NCBI RefSeq assembly: GCF_014197915.1
Contig: NZ_JACIGK010000019.1
Span: 24,538-88,537, forward strand
DNA from: Roseospira visakhapatnamensis
GTDB lineage: Bacteria; Pseudomonadota; Alphaproteobacteria; Rhodospirillales; Rhodospirillaceae
DNA: 64,000 nucleotides
Direction: 5' to 3'
In this document: one piece after another, positions 63,344 to 64,000 of the stretch
How the letters are laid out: the number at the start of each line of letters is the position of its first letter
Numbering within the stretch: the first letter of the stretch is position 1
Notes under the pieces: model-generated
Database searches by the model: none
What the model saw: only the letters and a program-made list of their open reading frames with translations
Told to the model about the DNA's origin: nothing
Translations under genes and position numbers: made by a program

Positions 63344-63910
63344 TTAGCCTATGCGCCACGTTGAACGCTGGTTAACCGCGTCCCGCCCCTGCCAAGCAGG
63401 CCCGCGTGCTCGGGGCCGTCAAGGACACGGCCCGCGCTCATGCGCGGGCTGGCCTGCGGCCATCCTTGACCGCCCCTGCGCGCGCCGGCTCCTGGGACGA
63501 AGGGATGGTCCCGGTCCGGTCGAACCAAGGGATATGAACAAGGGCGACGCCCCTTCGCTCGAATGCCCGAGTGCGCCTTGGAGCCAGATCTTTCACAGTC
63601 GCAAAGAGCGAGAATATCACACCTTGGAACACCTTTTAGTAATTCTTACTGGGCAAGGCGCCGGAACAACGATGCGATTCTCTCTGAAGAGCACACAGAG
63701 CAAGCGGGCGTATTTCAGCGTAGATGATATGAATTGAGTGTAGATAGGACAGGGACAGGCATTCAGAAGAACCTAGAAGGCAAGATAAAAGAGTGCCTCC
63801 GATGTCGCTTATCCTATTGTCTGCACATCCTTTTTCAGGAGGGTGCACCCCGGGTGAGGAGGGTGTTGAGCCTATCTCATTGAATCCCATGAAAATAAAA
63901 TGGAGAAGGC
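63344..63910. other. Intergenic region right of the integrase (567 bases)
   Basis: No supported gene. The first part holds nested palindromes (63418-63470). About 63590-63900 is clearly AT-richer than the window, like parts of cas8 and cas7. Frames that run through it on either strand show no family features. Confidence 0.45.
63418..63470. repeat. Nested inverted repeats
   Basis: Outer arms GTCAAGGA (63418-63425) and TCCTTGAC (63463-63470) enclose a perfect GCCCGCGC-TCAT-GCGCGGGC hairpin (63430-63449). It might be a recombination or transfer site of the integrative element, or a strong bidirectional structure after the integrase gene. Confidence 0.55.
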
Positions 63911-64000
63911 TTATCCCTTTGCTTCCGGTGCGATCAACATATCGTAGGTGATGGGGCCTTTGGTGGTGACGATTCCCAGGAGGGATCGAAAGGCTGCGTG
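63911..64000 (-). CDS. 3' end of a gene running off the window (partial)
   Basis: The minus-strand frame open at the window edge encodes 29 residues ending HAAFRSLLGIVTTKGP then ITYDMLIAPEAKG and TAA (63913-63911). Composition is protein-like, but the family cannot be named. Its stop codon lies inside the 15-bp repeat GAGAAGGCTTATCCC shared with the region upstream of cas3, so an element may have integrated at this gene's 3' end. Confidence 0.4.
   Translation of the reverse strand, partial: HAAFRSLLGIVTTKGPITYDMLIAPEAKG

Noticed and set aside
63351..63737. 128-codon plus-strand frame after the integrase
   Set aside because: It crosses the nested palindromes and a compositional switch, has no ribosome-binding site and shows no family features.
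63636..63890. Minus-strand 84-codon frame near the window end
   Set aside because: It overlaps the better-supported partial gene ending at 63911 in another frame, is Ser/Leu/Cys-rich with no motif, and has no ribosome-binding site.
53316..64000. CRISPR array near the cas operon
   Set aside because: No set of regularly spaced repeats is present; the repeats seen are two inverted copies and one distant direct copy, not an array.

Overview
The window is GC-rich alphaproteobacterial chromosome, most likely a member of the Rhodospirillales (Rhodospirillum/Pararhodospirillum/Roseospira type). This is inferred from GcrA, the zapA-6S RNA-5-FTHF cyclo-ligase order, the his gene set, a Na+-pumping methylmalonyl-CoA decarboxylase beside propionyl-CoA carboxylase, and strong third-position GC bias. 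No 16S or tRNA set is present to confirm it.

1-7.5 kb: a family 2 glycosyltransferase, cobyric acid synthase (cobQ), a large TPR/GT41 protein, ubiK, a YbjN protein and proC. 8-12.3 kb: an unknown low-complexity protein, mazG, a lipoprotein whose start codon lies inside a repeat element, gcrA, a candidate alpha-r8 (MmgR-like) small RNA and a hemerythrin. 12.3-17.6 kb: a homogentisate (tyrosine) catabolic operon, hmgA-fahA-orf-orf-maiA, read leftward from a promoter whose spacer holds a palindrome, with a divergent MarR regulator. 17.5-23 kb: a glycosyltransferase-like/methyltransferase-like fusion, an SDR oxidoreductase, an orphan ribbon-helix-helix protein and a class A PBP. 23-29 kb: hisHAFE and hisB, separated by an opposing protease lipoprotein and a hairpin-rich spacer. 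29-36.7 kb: an XRE regulator, ogt, ptsN, rpsD, small secreted and unknown genes, then coiled-coil protein, zapA, 6S RNA, 5-FTHF cyclo-ligase and ymdB. 36.8-44.5 kb: pccBA facing a complete methylmalonyl-CoA decarboxylase operon (mmdA, gamma/delta subunit, biotin carrier, mmdB). 45-53.3 kb: ilvE, a MarR/response regulator/histidine kinase operon, a PuuB-like oxidase, an RNase D-like exonuclease, an unknown gene and tldD.

53.4-64 kb is the accessory part. A type I-G (formerly I-U) CRISPR effector operon, cas3-cas8(csx17)-cas7(csb1)-cas5/6(csb2), is followed by a degenerate tRNA-Gly-like sequence and a tyrosine recombinase. No cas1, cas2, cas4 or CRISPR array is visible. The block from just upstream of cas3 to just past the integrase is bounded by a 15-bp direct repeat. 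The right copy overlaps the stop codon of a gene that runs off the window, so the effector operon may be cargo of a small integrative element. Parts of cas8 and cas7 use clearly AT-richer codons than the rest of the operon.

Two families of structured repeats recur. One is a 105-106 bp two-hairpin element present three times, each copy just after the 3' end of a gene. In two cases its CTAG end supplies the gene's TAG stop. The other is a 153-bp element with 8-bp terminal inverted repeats and a 27-bp perfect internal stem downstream of mmdB.
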